Source: an uncultured Bacteroides sp.
GTDB lineage: Bacteria; Bacteroidota; Bacteroidia; Bacteroidales; Bacteroidaceae
DNA length: 6,932 nucleotides
Direction: 5' to 3'
Assembly: GCA_900557355.1 (NCBI GenBank)
Contig: USSR01000372.1
Coordinates: forward strand, 1 to 6,932
The translations under genes were made by a program, and so were the position numbers. The notes beneath the pieces were generated by a model. The model saw nothing but the letters and a program-made list of their open reading frames with translations, made no database searches and was not told the origin of the DNA. Positions 1 to 6,932 of this stretch are shown here, one piece after another (position 1 is the first letter of the stretch; each line of letters starts with the position of its first letter).

Positions 1-2190
1 TTGCTGGCTATCTTGAAAGACGGTAATAATTTGGCCGCTACGGTATTGGAAGAAAATAATATAGATTATAAGTCAGTGTTCGAACAGCTTTCTATGAAAG
101 CTAGCCCTAACGCAGGTATGGGATTTACGGAAGATGATGACGAGGAAGAAGATGAAATGAACATGTCTTCACGTTCTTCTCAAAGTGGTAGTTCACAGTC
201 TTCTACGCAAACAGCGTCTAAGAAACCATCCAATGATACTCCGGTATTGGATAACTTTGGTATGGATATGACCCGGGCTGCGGAAGAAGGTAGACTGGAT
301 CCTGTGGTAGGTCGTGAACGTGAAATCGAGCGGTTGGCTCAGATATTGAGCCGTCGTAAGAAGAATAATCCGGTATTGATAGGTGAACCTGGTGTAGGTA
401 AATCAGCTATTGTAGAGGGATTAGCATTACGTATTGTTCAGAAGAAAGTATCCCGTATTCTGTTTGATAAACGTGTGGTAATGCTTGATATGGCTTCTGT
501 AGTAGCCGGAACCAAGTATCGCGGACAGTTTGAGGAGCGTATTCGTTCTATCATTAATGAGTTACAGAAGAATCCGAATGTTATTCTGTTTATTGACGAG
601 ATTCACACGATTGTGGGTGCCGGAGCAGCTGCCGGTTCTATGGATGCTGCCAATATGCTGAAACCTGCATTGGCACGTGGCGAAATACAATGTATAGGTG
701 CCACTACCCTTGATGAGTACCGGAAGAATATAGAAAAGGACGGTGCTTTGGAACGCCGTTTTCAGAAAGTGATTGTTGAACCGACTACTGCCGAGGAAAC
801 GCTCCAGATATTGAAGAATATCAAAGAGAAGTACGAAGACCATCATAATGTGACTTATACGGATGAAGCGCTGGAAGCATGTGTCAAGTTGACAGACCGC
901 TACATTACTGATCGCAATTTCCCGGATAAGGCTATTGATGCTTTGGACGAAGCCGGTTCGCGCGTCCATCTGACAAACATTACTGTTCCGAAAGAGATTG
1001 AAGAACAGGAGAAGCTGATCGAAGAAGCCCGCCAACAAAAGGCGGATGCAGTGAAATCGCAGAATTTCGAACTTGCTGCCAGCTTCCGTGATCATGAGAA
1101 AGAGTTTTCTGCTCGTTTGGAAGAGATGAAGGCTGAATGGGAAGCTCGCTTAAAAGATGATCGCCAGATAGTTGGTGAAGAGGAAATTGCGAATGTGGTT
1201 TCTATGATGTCCGGTGTGCCTGTACAGCGTATGGCGCAGGCTGAAGGTATCAAGTTGGCGGGTATGAAAGAAGAGCTGCAAGCTAAAGTTATAGCTCAGG
1301 ATCCGGCTATTGAAAAGGTGACGAAAGCTATTCTGCGTAGTCGTGTAGGATTGAAAGATCCTAACCGTCCTATCGGAACATTCTTGTTCCTGGGGCCTAC
1401 GGGTGTAGGTAAAACTCACTTGGCGAAACAGTTGGCGAAATATATGTTTGGCTCTGCCGATGCGCTGATACGTGTGGATATGAGTGAATATATGGAGAAG
1501 TTTACCGTTTCTCGTCTTGTTGGTGCACCTCCGGGATACGTAGGATACGAAGAAGGCGGACAGTTGACAGAGAAAGTGCGTCGTAAACCTTACTCTATCG
1601 TATTGTTGGACGAGATTGAGAAAGCCCATCCGGATGTATTCAACATCTTGTTACAACTGATGGATGAAGGTCGTCTGACTGACAGTTATGGCAGAACTGT
1701 AGACTTTAAGAATACAATGGTTATCATGACTTCTAACATCGGTACACGTCAATTGAAAGACTTCGGTCGTGGTGTAGGTTTTGCCGCTCAGAATCGTACG
1801 GATGATAAAGAATATTCACGCGGCGTGATACAAAAGGCTTTGAATAAGTCGTTTGCCCCTGAGTTTCTGAACCGTGTCGACGAGATTATTACTTTCGACC
1901 AGCTTTCGCTGGATGCTATCGAAAAGATTATCGATATCGAGTTGAAAGGCTTGTATGAGCGCGTGGAATCTCTTGGATATAAGCTTGTTATTGATGCTAA
2001 AGCCAAGACGTTCATGGCATCTAAAGGATATGATGTGCAGTTTGGTGCCCGCCCGTTGAAGCGTGCCATCCAGACTTATCTGGAAGATGGACTTTCGGAA
2101 TTGATTATTTCTTCCGAATTGCAGACGGGTGATACGATTTCTGTCTCTTTGAACGAAGAAAAAGGAGAACTGGACATCAAGAAAGCCTGA
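1..2190 (+). CDS. clpC: ATP-dependent Clp protease ATP-binding subunit ClpC (5' end cut by window edge)
   Basis: Cytosolic Hsp100 AAA+ unfoldase that threads proteins into the ClpP peptidase. The window holds 729 residues. About 110 N-terminal residues are missing compared with usual ClpC lengths of roughly 810-850, and the first codon (TTG) is internal. Visible parts, numbered from the window start: the end of the Clp N-domain (1-35); an acidic then Ser/Gln-rich linker (43-80); D1 with Walker A GEPGVGKS (128-135), pore loop around KYRG (172-175), Walker B ILFIDE (195-200) and arginine finger ERR (251-253); a middle domain with a UVR-like helix (about 345-370); D2 with Walker A GPTGVGKT (465-472), pore loop GYVG (512-515), Walker B VLLDE (534-538), the ClpP-docking tripeptide VGF (592-594), arginine finger FLNR (622-625) and sensor-2 GARPLKR (682-688). 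The short UVR-type middle domain and the VGF loop separate it from ClpB, which has a long coiled coil and no ClpP loop. All catalytic motifs are intact. The gene ends in TGA and is followed by a strong terminator, so it probably closes its transcript. Start and promoter lie outside the window. Confidence 0.96.
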   Translation: MLAILKDGNNLAATVLEENNIDYKSVFEQLSMKASPNAGMGFTEDDDEEEDEMNMSSRSSQSGSSQSSTQTASKKPSNDTPVLDNFGMDMTRAAEEGRLDPVVGREREIERLAQILSRRKKNNPVLIGEPGVGKSAIVEGLALRIVQKKVSRILFDKRVVMLDMASVVAGTKYRGQFEERIRSIINELQKNPNVILFIDEIHTIVGAGAAAGSMDAANMLKPALARGEIQCIGATTLDEYRKNIEKDGALERRFQKVIVEPTTAEETLQILKNIKEKYEDHHNVTYTDEALEACVKLTDRYITDRNFPDKAIDALDEAGSRVHLTNITVPKEIEEQEKLIEEARQQKADAVKSQNFELAASFRDHEKEFSARLEEMKAEWEARLKDDRQIVGEEEIANVVSMMSGVPVQRMAQAEGIKLAGMKEELQAKVIAQDPAIEKVTKAILRSRVGLKDPNRPIGTFLFLGPTGVGKTHLAKQLAKYMFGSADALIRVDMSEYMEKFTVSRLVGAPPGYVGYEEGGQLTEKVRRKPYSIVLLDEIEKAHPDVFNILLQLMDEGRLTDSYGRTVDFKNTMVIMTSNIGTRQLKDFGRGVGFAAQNRTDDKEYSRGVIQKALNKSFAPEFLNRVDEIITFDQLSLDAIEKIIDIELKGLYERVESLGYKLVIDAKAKTFMASKGYDVQFGARPLKRAIQTYLEDGLSELIISSELQTGDTISVSLNEEKGELDIKKA

Positions 2191-2226
2191 AAATGAAGTC
2201 TTCTTAGAAGATGATAAACAGTCAAA

Positions 2227-2257
2227 ATGTCAGTCCTTATGGACTGGCATTTTTTTT
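2227..2257 (+). terminator. Intrinsic terminator after clpC
   Basis: A 10-bp stem (2227-2236 with 2241-2250, containing one G-T wobble) closes a TTAT loop and runs into an unbroken T tract ending at 2257. The A run at 2224-2227 can extend pairing into the T tract. The hairpin sits 36 bases after the clpC stop and ends 58 bases before htpG, so it should separate the two transcripts. Confidence 0.93.
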
Positions 2258-2315
2258 GCATTACACTTGCCAAACGATTAAATATATAAACTTAAAAATA
2301 TAAATCATAAGTAGT

Positions 2316-4361
2316 ATGCAAAAAGGAAATATTGGGGTAACTACCGAAAACATTTTCCCCGTTATCAAAAAGTTCTTGTACAGCGATCATGAAATTTTTC
2401 TCCGCGAGTTAGTTTCTAATGCCGTAGATGCTACGCAGAAATTGAAAACCTTAGCCTCTATTGGCGAGTTTAAAGGTGAAGTTGGCGATTTGACCGTACA
2501 TGTGTCTTTAGGAAAAGATACAATTACTGTTTCAGACCGTGGTATTGGTTTGACTGCCGAAGAAATCGACAAATATATCAACCAAATTGCTTTTTCAGGT
2601 GCCAACGATTTCCTGGAGAAGTATAAGAATGATGCTAATGCAATTATCGGTCACTTCGGTTTAGGCTTTTATTCAGCTTTCATGGTGGCTAAGAAAGTGG
2701 AAATTATCACGAAATCTCATAAAGAAGGTGCTCAAGCAGTGAAATGGAGTTGCGATGGCAGTCCGGAGTTCACCATTGAGAACATTGATAAAGCTGACCG
2801 TGGTACAGATATAGTACTTTACATTGACGATGAAAGTAAAGAATTCCTGGAAGAGGCCCGCATTTCTTCTCTGTTGAAGAAATATTGTAGTTTCCTTCCC
2901 ATACCTATTGCTTTTGGCAAAAAGAAAGACTGGAAAGATGGAAAACAGGTTGAAACAGACGAAGATAACATCATCAATGACAGCAATCCGTTGTGGACAT
3001 TGAAACCCAGCGAACTGAAGGATGAAGATTATAAGAAGTTCTATCGTGACCTGTATCCGATGTCTGATGAACCTCTGTTCTGGATACATCTGAATGTAGA
3101 TTATCCGTTCCATCTGACAGGTATCCTCTATTTCCCGAAAGTAAAGAGCAATATCGAATTGAATAAGAATAAGATACAACTTTATAGTAACCAGGTATAC
3201 GTTACGGATTCAGTAGAAGGTATCGTACCTGACTTTCTGACACTGTTGCATGGTGTGCTCGATTCTCCGGATATTCCGTTGAATGTATCCCGCTCTTATT
3301 TACAGAGCGACTCTAACGTGAAGAAAATTTCGACATATATCACAAAGAAAGTATCTGATCGTTTGCAATCTATCTTCAAAAATGATCGCAAACAGTTCGA
3401 GGAAAAGTGGAATGACCTAAAGATTTTCATCAATTACGGAATGCTTACTCAGGAAGACTTCTATGACAGAGCAAAAGATTTTGCCCTTTTCACCGATACG
3501 GATGGTAAATGCTATACATTTGAAGAGTATCAGAAGCTGATCAAAGATAATCAGACTGATAAAGATGGCAATTTGATCTATTTGTATGCTAATCATAAAG
3601 ATGAGCAATTCAGCTATATCGAGGCTGCTAAGAACAAGGGATATAATGTATTGCTGATGGATGGCCAACTGGATATTGCTGTAGTAAGCATGTTGGAGCA
3701 AAAGTTTGAGAAATCTCGCTTTACCCGTGTAGATAGTGATGTTATCGATAATCTGATTATCAAAGAAGATAAGAAAGGTGAAACTCTGGAAGCAGGCAAA
3801 CAAGAAGCTCTTTCTGCTGTGTTCAAGAGCCAGTTGCCTAAGCTGGAAAAGGTTGAGTTTAATATCACTGCGCAGGCTTTGGGTGAAAACTCTTCTCCTG
3901 TGATGATTACCCAAAGTGAATATATGCGCCGTATGAAAGAAATGGCTAATATTCAGGCTGGTATGAGTTTCTATGGAGAAATGCCCGATATGTTCAACCT
4001 TGTGCTGAATTCAGATCACAAACTGGTGAAAGAAGTTCTTGCAGACGAAGAAAAAGAATGCGACTCTGCTGTAGCTCCTATTCAGCAAGAAATGAATGAC
4101 GTAGACAAACGTCGTAATGAGCTGAAAGATAAACAAAAAGGTAAGAAAGACGAAGAAATTTCTACTGCTGAAAAAGACGAAGTGAACGGATTGGATCAGA
4201 AGTGGGAAGAACTGAAAACAAAGAAAGACGAAGTCTTTGCCGGATATGCTGCTAAAAATAAAGTTGTCCGCCAATTGATTGACCTGGCATTGCTGCAAAA
4301 TGGCATGCTGAAAGGTGAAGCTTTGAATAATTTTGTGAAGAGAAGCATCGAGCTAATCTAA
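2316..4361 (+). CDS. htpG: Molecular chaperone HtpG (bacterial Hsp90), complete
   Basis: Cytosolic homodimeric Hsp90-family chaperone that uses ATP binding and hydrolysis to open and close on partly folded client proteins. The product is 681 residues, longer than E. coli HtpG (about 624). The GHKL ATPase domain (about 1-200) shows the catalytic Glu31, Asn35 and Asp38 in ELVSNAVDA, the DRGIGL box (74-79) and the glycine-rich lid GHFGLGF (112-118). The middle domain (about 230-500) carries the conserved arginine in NVSR (323-326). The C-terminal dimerisation domain ends in VVRQLIDLALL (650-660) and two helices. A Lys/Glu-rich segment (about 575-648) inside that domain accounts for most of the extra length. 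The lysine usual in the IAKSG lid motif is Phe93 here (IAFSG). ATG 2316 is chosen because the protein begins at the expected family start (QKGNIGVTTENIFP). No purine-rich Shine-Dalgarno is visible, as is normal in Bacteroides, and the 58-base leader after the clpC terminator is very AT-rich. I found no clean TAnnTTTG promoter there and no CIRCE heat-shock repeat. Confidence 0.97.
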   Translation: MQKGNIGVTTENIFPVIKKFLYSDHEIFLRELVSNAVDATQKLKTLASIGEFKGEVGDLTVHVSLGKDTITVSDRGIGLTAEEIDKYINQIAFSGANDFLEKYKNDANAIIGHFGLGFYSAFMVAKKVEIITKSHKEGAQAVKWSCDGSPEFTIENIDKADRGTDIVLYIDDESKEFLEEARISSLLKKYCSFLPIPIAFGKKKDWKDGKQVETDEDNIINDSNPLWTLKPSELKDEDYKKFYRDLYPMSDEPLFWIHLNVDYPFHLTGILYFPKVKSNIELNKNKIQLYSNQVYVTDSVEGIVPDFLTLLHGVLDSPDIPLNVSRSYLQSDSNVKKISTYITKKVSDRLQSIFKNDRKQFEEKWNDLKIFINYGMLTQEDFYDRAKDFALFTDTDGKCYTFEEYQKLIKDNQTDKDGNLIYLYANHKDEQFSYIEAAKNKGYNVLLMDGQLDIAVVSMLEQKFEKSRFTRVDSDVIDNLIIKEDKKGETLEAGKQEALSAVFKSQLPKLEKVEFNITAQALGENSSPVMITQSEYMRRMKEMANIQAGMSFYGEMPDMFNLVLNSDHKLVKEVLADEEKECDSAVAPIQQEMNDVDKRRNELKDKQKGKKDEEISTAEKDEVNGLDQKWEELKTKKDEVFAGYAAKNKVVRQLIDLALLQNGMLKGEALNNFVKRSIELI

Positions 4362-4391
4362 ATACGCCCTTTATTCACAATCTATATGCCG

Positions 4392-4433
4392 GGAGCATTG
4401 CAACTTTTATAAAAGTTGTAATGCTCCTTTTTT
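4392..4433 (+). terminator. Intrinsic terminator after htpG
   Basis: A long inverted repeat spans 4392-4427: GGAGCATTGCAACTT pairs with AAGTTGTAATGCTCC with a single G-T wobble. Its centre is the perfect palindrome CAACTTTTATAAAAGTTG. Six Ts follow (4428-4433). It starts 31 bases after the htpG stop and ends 114 bases before the patatin gene, so htpG appears to be transcribed without the downstream gene. Confidence 0.94.
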
Positions 4434-4468
4434 CGTATATTTTGTGTGGGAATGCTTGTTTTTTAGCG

Positions 4469-4482
4469 TTGGATACGTCCAA
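4469..4482. promoter_or_regulatory. Small inverted repeat upstream of the patatin-gene promoter
   Basis: TTGGA and TCCAA arms (4469-4473 and 4478-4482) flank a TACG spacer. The repeat lies 17 bases upstream of the candidate -7 element at 4499, about where a -33 element would be expected. It could be an operator or chance; arms of five bases are weak evidence. Confidence 0.25.
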
Positions 4483-4498
4483 TTTCGAAACAATTGCA

Positions 4499-4506
4499 TA
4501 TATTTG
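4499..4506 (+). promoter_or_regulatory. Candidate -7 promoter element for the patatin gene
   Basis: TATATTTG is an exact match to the Bacteroides primary-sigma -7 consensus TAnnTTTG. It lies 41 bases upstream of ATG 4548 and downstream of the htpG terminator, which is where a promoter is needed. No good TTTG or TTG -33 motif sits at the usual 19-21 base distance, so the promoter would be weak or activator-dependent. The leader would be roughly 35 bases. Confidence 0.5.
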
Positions 4507-4547
4507 AGCTTTGATAATAATATATTTTCAGCTCGGAACTTTGAAGT

Positions 4548-6839
4548 ATGAAAAGAATTCTTTTGCTTTTATCGTTTTGTTTCTTGTTGCTGCCCATGTT
4601 GCATGCCCAAAAAGTTGGACTTGTATTGAGTGGTGGTGGTGCGAAAGGTATGACGCATATCGGCATCATTCGGGCTTTGGAAGAAAACAATATCCCTATC
4701 GATTATATTACCGGTACATCCATGGGAGCCATTATCGGTTCGTTGTATGCCATGGGATACTCTCCCGATGATATGGAGGCTTTGTTGCGTTCAGAAGACT
4801 TTAAACGCTGGTATTCGGGAAAAGTAGAACCTAAATATGCCTATTATTTCAAGAAAAGTATTCCCACACCGGAGTTTTTTAATATCCGCTTTGATTTTAA
4901 GGACTCCTTGAATGTCAAACCGCAATTACCGACCAGTATGGTTAACCCCATCCAAATGAATCTGGTGTTTGTGGAGCTTTTTGCCCGTGCTACGGCTGCT
5001 TGTGACGGTGATTTTGATAGGCTGTTTGTTCCTTTCCGCTGTATCGCTTCCGATGTATACAATAAACGGCAAATAGTGTTAGGGAAAGGTGACCTGGGAG
5101 ATGCTGTCCGTGCTTCTATGAGTTTCCCGTTTGTTTTTAAGCCTATTGAGATAGATAGCGTGCTGGCTTATGATGGTGGTATTTACAATAACTTTCCAAC
5201 AGATGTAATGCGGGATGATTTTCATCCGGATATTATCATTGGTAGTGTGGTGGCTGCTAATCCATCCAAGCCTAAAGAAAATGACCTTATGAGTCAGATT
5301 GAGAACATGGTGATGCAGAAGACGGACTATTCTATTCCGGATTCTGTCGGCATCCTCATGACATTCAAGTATGATGATGTGAACTTACTTGATTTCGACC
5401 GTCTTCAGGAACTCCATGATATAGGTTACAATCGCACTCTTAGCCTGATGGATTCTATAAAGGGGCGTATTCATCGTAGGGTGAATGCAGATAATGTGCG
5501 TTTACGCCGTTTGGTTTATCGCAGTAATCTGCCGCAGCTCTATTTCCAGAAAATTTATATTGATGGAGCTAACCCCCAGCAACAGGCTTATATTCAGAAG
5601 GAATTTCATGATGAAGAAGATGAACCATTCACTTACGAAGATCTGAAGCGTGGATATTTCCGTTTACTTGCGGATAACATGATATCGGAAATCATTCCGA
5701 AGGCGGTATTCAATGAGGAAACCGATATGTACGATTTGCATCTGAAAGTAAAGATGGAGGATAATTTCTCTGTCCGCTTGGGGGGTAGTGTGTCTACGAC
5801 GAGTTCCAATCAGATATATCTGGGATTGGGCTATCAGAACTTAAATTATTATGCTAAAGAGTTTACGTTTGATGGCCAATTGGGTAAAGTTTATAATAAT
5901 GCCCAACTGATGGCGCGTATAGACTTGCCTACTCATATTCCTACTTCATATCGGCTTATTGCGTCTATCAGTACTTTTGATTATTACAAGAAGGAGAAAC
6001 TGTTCTCTAAAAACGATAAACCTTCCTTTAATTCAAAGGATGAACGATTTCTGAAGTTGATTATCGCTTTACCGTTCTTAGCGAATAAACGGGCTGAATT
6101 TGGCTTTGGTATTGGGAAATTGCAAGATAACTATTTTCAATCCAGTGTGATAAACTTTGAAGAAGACCGTTCGGACAGGAGCTTATACAGGCTTATAGGC
6201 GGTTCTATTAGTTTTTATGGAAGTACACTGAATTCTCGTCAATACGCTACAAAAGGATATAACGAGAAATTAATAGCTCAGATTTTTACGGGAAAAGAAA
6301 GATATAAGCCTGGAAATCCGACAGAACAGCCTGTTACACAGGAACGGCAATCATGGTTACAGATTTCTTATATGAAAGAAGCATATCATAGTATGGCGCC
6401 TAAATTTGTTTTGGGATGGATGGCGGAAGCGCTGTATTCATCGAGAAACTTCTCGGAGAATTTTACGGCGACAATGATGCAGGCTGCAGAATTTTCGCCG
6501 ACTCCGCATAGTAAGCTGATGTATAATGAGGCTTTCCGCGCCAATCAGTTTCTGGCTGCCGGTATCAAGCCTATGTTTATTTTCAATGATATGTTTCATC
6601 TGAGAGGAGAATTTTATGGATTTATGCCTATTTTTCCTATCGAGAAGAATACGCAAAACAAAGCATTTTATGGAAAAGCTTTCTCAAAGGTAGAATATAT
6701 GGGAGAAGTTTCTGTTATTTGCCAATTACCTTTTGGAGCGATCTCTGCTTATGTAAATCATTATAGCTCACCGAGAAGGGAGTGGAATGTGGGGCTGAGT
6801 ATCGGCTGGCAACTGTTTAATTACCGTTTCATCGAATAA
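4548..6839 (+). CDS. Patatin-like phospholipase fused to POTRA and outer-membrane beta-barrel (PlpD / type Vd family)
   Basis: Predicted exported lipid acyl hydrolase of 763 residues. A signal peptide (MKR, hydrophobic core 4-16, likely cut after MLHA at residue 20) leads directly into the patatin fold. The oxyanion-hole motif GGGAKG is at 29-34, the nucleophile elbow GTSMG at 56-60 (Ser58), and the catalytic aspartate in DGG at 209-211 (Asp209), so the Ser-Asp dyad is intact. The patatin domain runs to about 320. A single POTRA-like segment (about 330-403, LYFQKIYIDG onward) follows. Residues about 404-763 show alternating polar/hydrophobic strands with many aromatic residues, consistent with a bacterial surface-antigen (Omp85-like) barrel. 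This order matches Pseudomonas PlpD and Fusobacterium FplA, where the barrel anchors or exports the phospholipase. The protein ends FNYRFIE, so the usual last-residue phenylalanine of barrel proteins is not terminal. The start is supported by the signal peptide at the N-terminus; no Shine-Dalgarno is seen. It has its own candidate promoter. I see no clear terminator before the tRNA promoter downstream. Substrate and surface exposure are inferred. Confidence 0.9.
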   Translation: MKRILLLLSFCFLLLPMLHAQKVGLVLSGGGAKGMTHIGIIRALEENNIPIDYITGTSMGAIIGSLYAMGYSPDDMEALLRSEDFKRWYSGKVEPKYAYYFKKSIPTPEFFNIRFDFKDSLNVKPQLPTSMVNPIQMNLVFVELFARATAACDGDFDRLFVPFRCIASDVYNKRQIVLGKGDLGDAVRASMSFPFVFKPIEIDSVLAYDGGIYNNFPTDVMRDDFHPDIIIGSVVAANPSKPKENDLMSQIENMVMQKTDYSIPDSVGILMTFKYDDVNLLDFDRLQELHDIGYNRTLSLMDSIKGRIHRRVNADNVRLRRLVYRSNLPQLYFQKIYIDGANPQQQAYIQKEFHDEEDEPFTYEDLKRGYFRLLADNMISEIIPKAVFNEETDMYDLHLKVKMEDNFSVRLGGSVSTTSSNQIYLGLGYQNLNYYAKEFTFDGQLGKVYNNAQLMARIDLPTHIPTSYRLIASISTFDYYKKEKLFSKNDKPSFNSKDERFLKLIIALPFLANKRAEFGFGIGKLQDNYFQSSVINFEEDRSDRSLYRLIGGSISFYGSTLNSRQYATKGYNEKLIAQIFTGKERYKPGNPTEQPVTQERQSWLQISYMKEAYHSMAPKFVLGWMAEALYSSRNFSENFTATMMQAAEFSPTPHSKLMYNEAFRANQFLAAGIKPMFIFNDMFHLRGEFYGFMPIFPIEKNTQNKAFYGKAFSKVEYMGEVSVICQLPFGAISAYVNHYSSPRREWNVGLSIGWQLFNYRFIE

Positions 6840-6867
6840 TTTTCTTCAAAAAAAGTTTGTAAAATGC

Positions 6868-6897
6868 TTGCAGTTTCAGAAAAAGTCCGTATCTTTG
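6868..6897 (+). promoter_or_regulatory. Bacteroides-type promoter for the downstream tRNA
   Basis: A TTG at 6868-6870 (in GCTTGC) serves as the -33 element and TATCTTTG at 6890-6897 is a perfect TAnnTTTG -7 element, with 19 bases between them. Transcription should start a few bases after 6897, giving a short leader before the tRNA at 6915. The GCACCC run after the -7 box is common at Bacteroides stable-RNA promoters. Confidence 0.8.
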
Positions 6898-6914
6898 CAC
6901 CCGTTAAACAAAAA

Positions 6915-6932
6915 GGCCGCGTAGCTCAACCA
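6915..6932 (+). tRNA. 5' end of a tRNA gene (cut by window edge; isotype not determinable)
   Basis: GGCCGCG fits a seven-base 5' acceptor strand. It is followed by T8-A9 and the D-stem start GCTC with A14, the standard layout of a tRNA 5' end. A strong stable-RNA promoter lies just upstream. The anticodon lies outside the window. The GTAGCTCAAC start resembles some arginine tRNAs, but that is only a weak hint. Confidence 0.8.

Noticed and set aside
1..3. TTG at the window start as the clpC start codon
   Set aside because: The sequence [15 protein letters not shown] is the interior of the Clp N-domain, so the true start lies upstream of the window.
562..1095. Long antisense open frame inside clpC
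   Set aside because: It lies opposite strongly conserved AAA+ coding sequence and its translation shows no recognisable domain; the same holds for the other antisense frames in clpC and htpG.
2199..2211. Hairpin TCTTC-TTA-GAAGA just after the clpC stop
   Set aside because: Only five AT-rich pairs with no T tract; the real terminator follows at 2227-2257.
2258..2315. CIRCE or other heat-shock operator before htpG
   Set aside because: No TTAGCACTC / GAGTGCTAA arms or other convincing inverted repeat is present in this leader.
4463..4690. Antisense open frame across the patatin promoter region
   Set aside because: It runs over the probable promoter and signal-peptide coding region, with no family resemblance and no promoter of its own that I can see.
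4511..4771. Plus-strand open frame overlapping the start of the patatin gene
   Set aside because: It is a different frame of the patatin N-terminal coding region, which carries clear signal-peptide and GGGAKG motifs, so it is a shadow.
6840..6867. Terminator for the patatin gene
   Set aside because: Only AT-rich sequence with an A run; no GC-containing stem followed by Ts was found.

Overview
The window looks like chromosomal DNA of a Bacteroides-type organism (Bacteroidales). The evidence is the strong protein resemblance to Bacteroides ClpC and HtpG, the lack of obvious Shine-Dalgarno sequences, and two perfect matches to the Bacteroides -7 promoter element TAnnTTTG. It reads as conserved housekeeping sequence. 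I see no phage, IS element, CRISPR array, toxin-antitoxin pair or defence cassette, and no sign of a wholly new system.

Layout, all genes on the + strand. (1) 1-2190 is the 3' part of clpC, an Hsp100 AAA+ unfoldase. Its N-terminal domain is cut by the window edge, while the linker, D1, middle and D2 domains are complete. (2) A strong intrinsic terminator lies at 2227-2257. (3) 2316-4361 is a complete htpG (bacterial Hsp90) with a charged insertion near its C-terminus. (4) A second strong terminator lies at 4392-4433, followed by about 110 bases holding a probable promoter. (5) 4548-6839 encodes a complete patatin-POTRA-beta-barrel outer-membrane protein of the PlpD / type Vd kind, with an intact Ser-Asp lipase dyad. 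(6) 6868-6897 is a very good Bacteroides stable-RNA promoter, followed by the first 18 bases of a tRNA gene cut by the right edge.

clpC and htpG are both cytosolic proteostasis factors. ClpC unfolds substrates for ClpP, and HtpG is an ATP-driven chaperone. The terminator between them argues for separate transcripts, so their adjacency is functional clustering, not a tight operon. The patatin gene is separated from htpG by a second terminator and has its own candidate promoter. Its product is exported and probably sits in the outer membrane, so it is unlikely to share a pathway with the chaperones.

The points most worth a second look are the architecture and unusual C-terminal end of the patatin-barrel protein, the charged insert and ATP-lid substitution in HtpG, the acidic/serine-rich linker in ClpC, and the promoter with a small inverted repeat upstream of the patatin gene.
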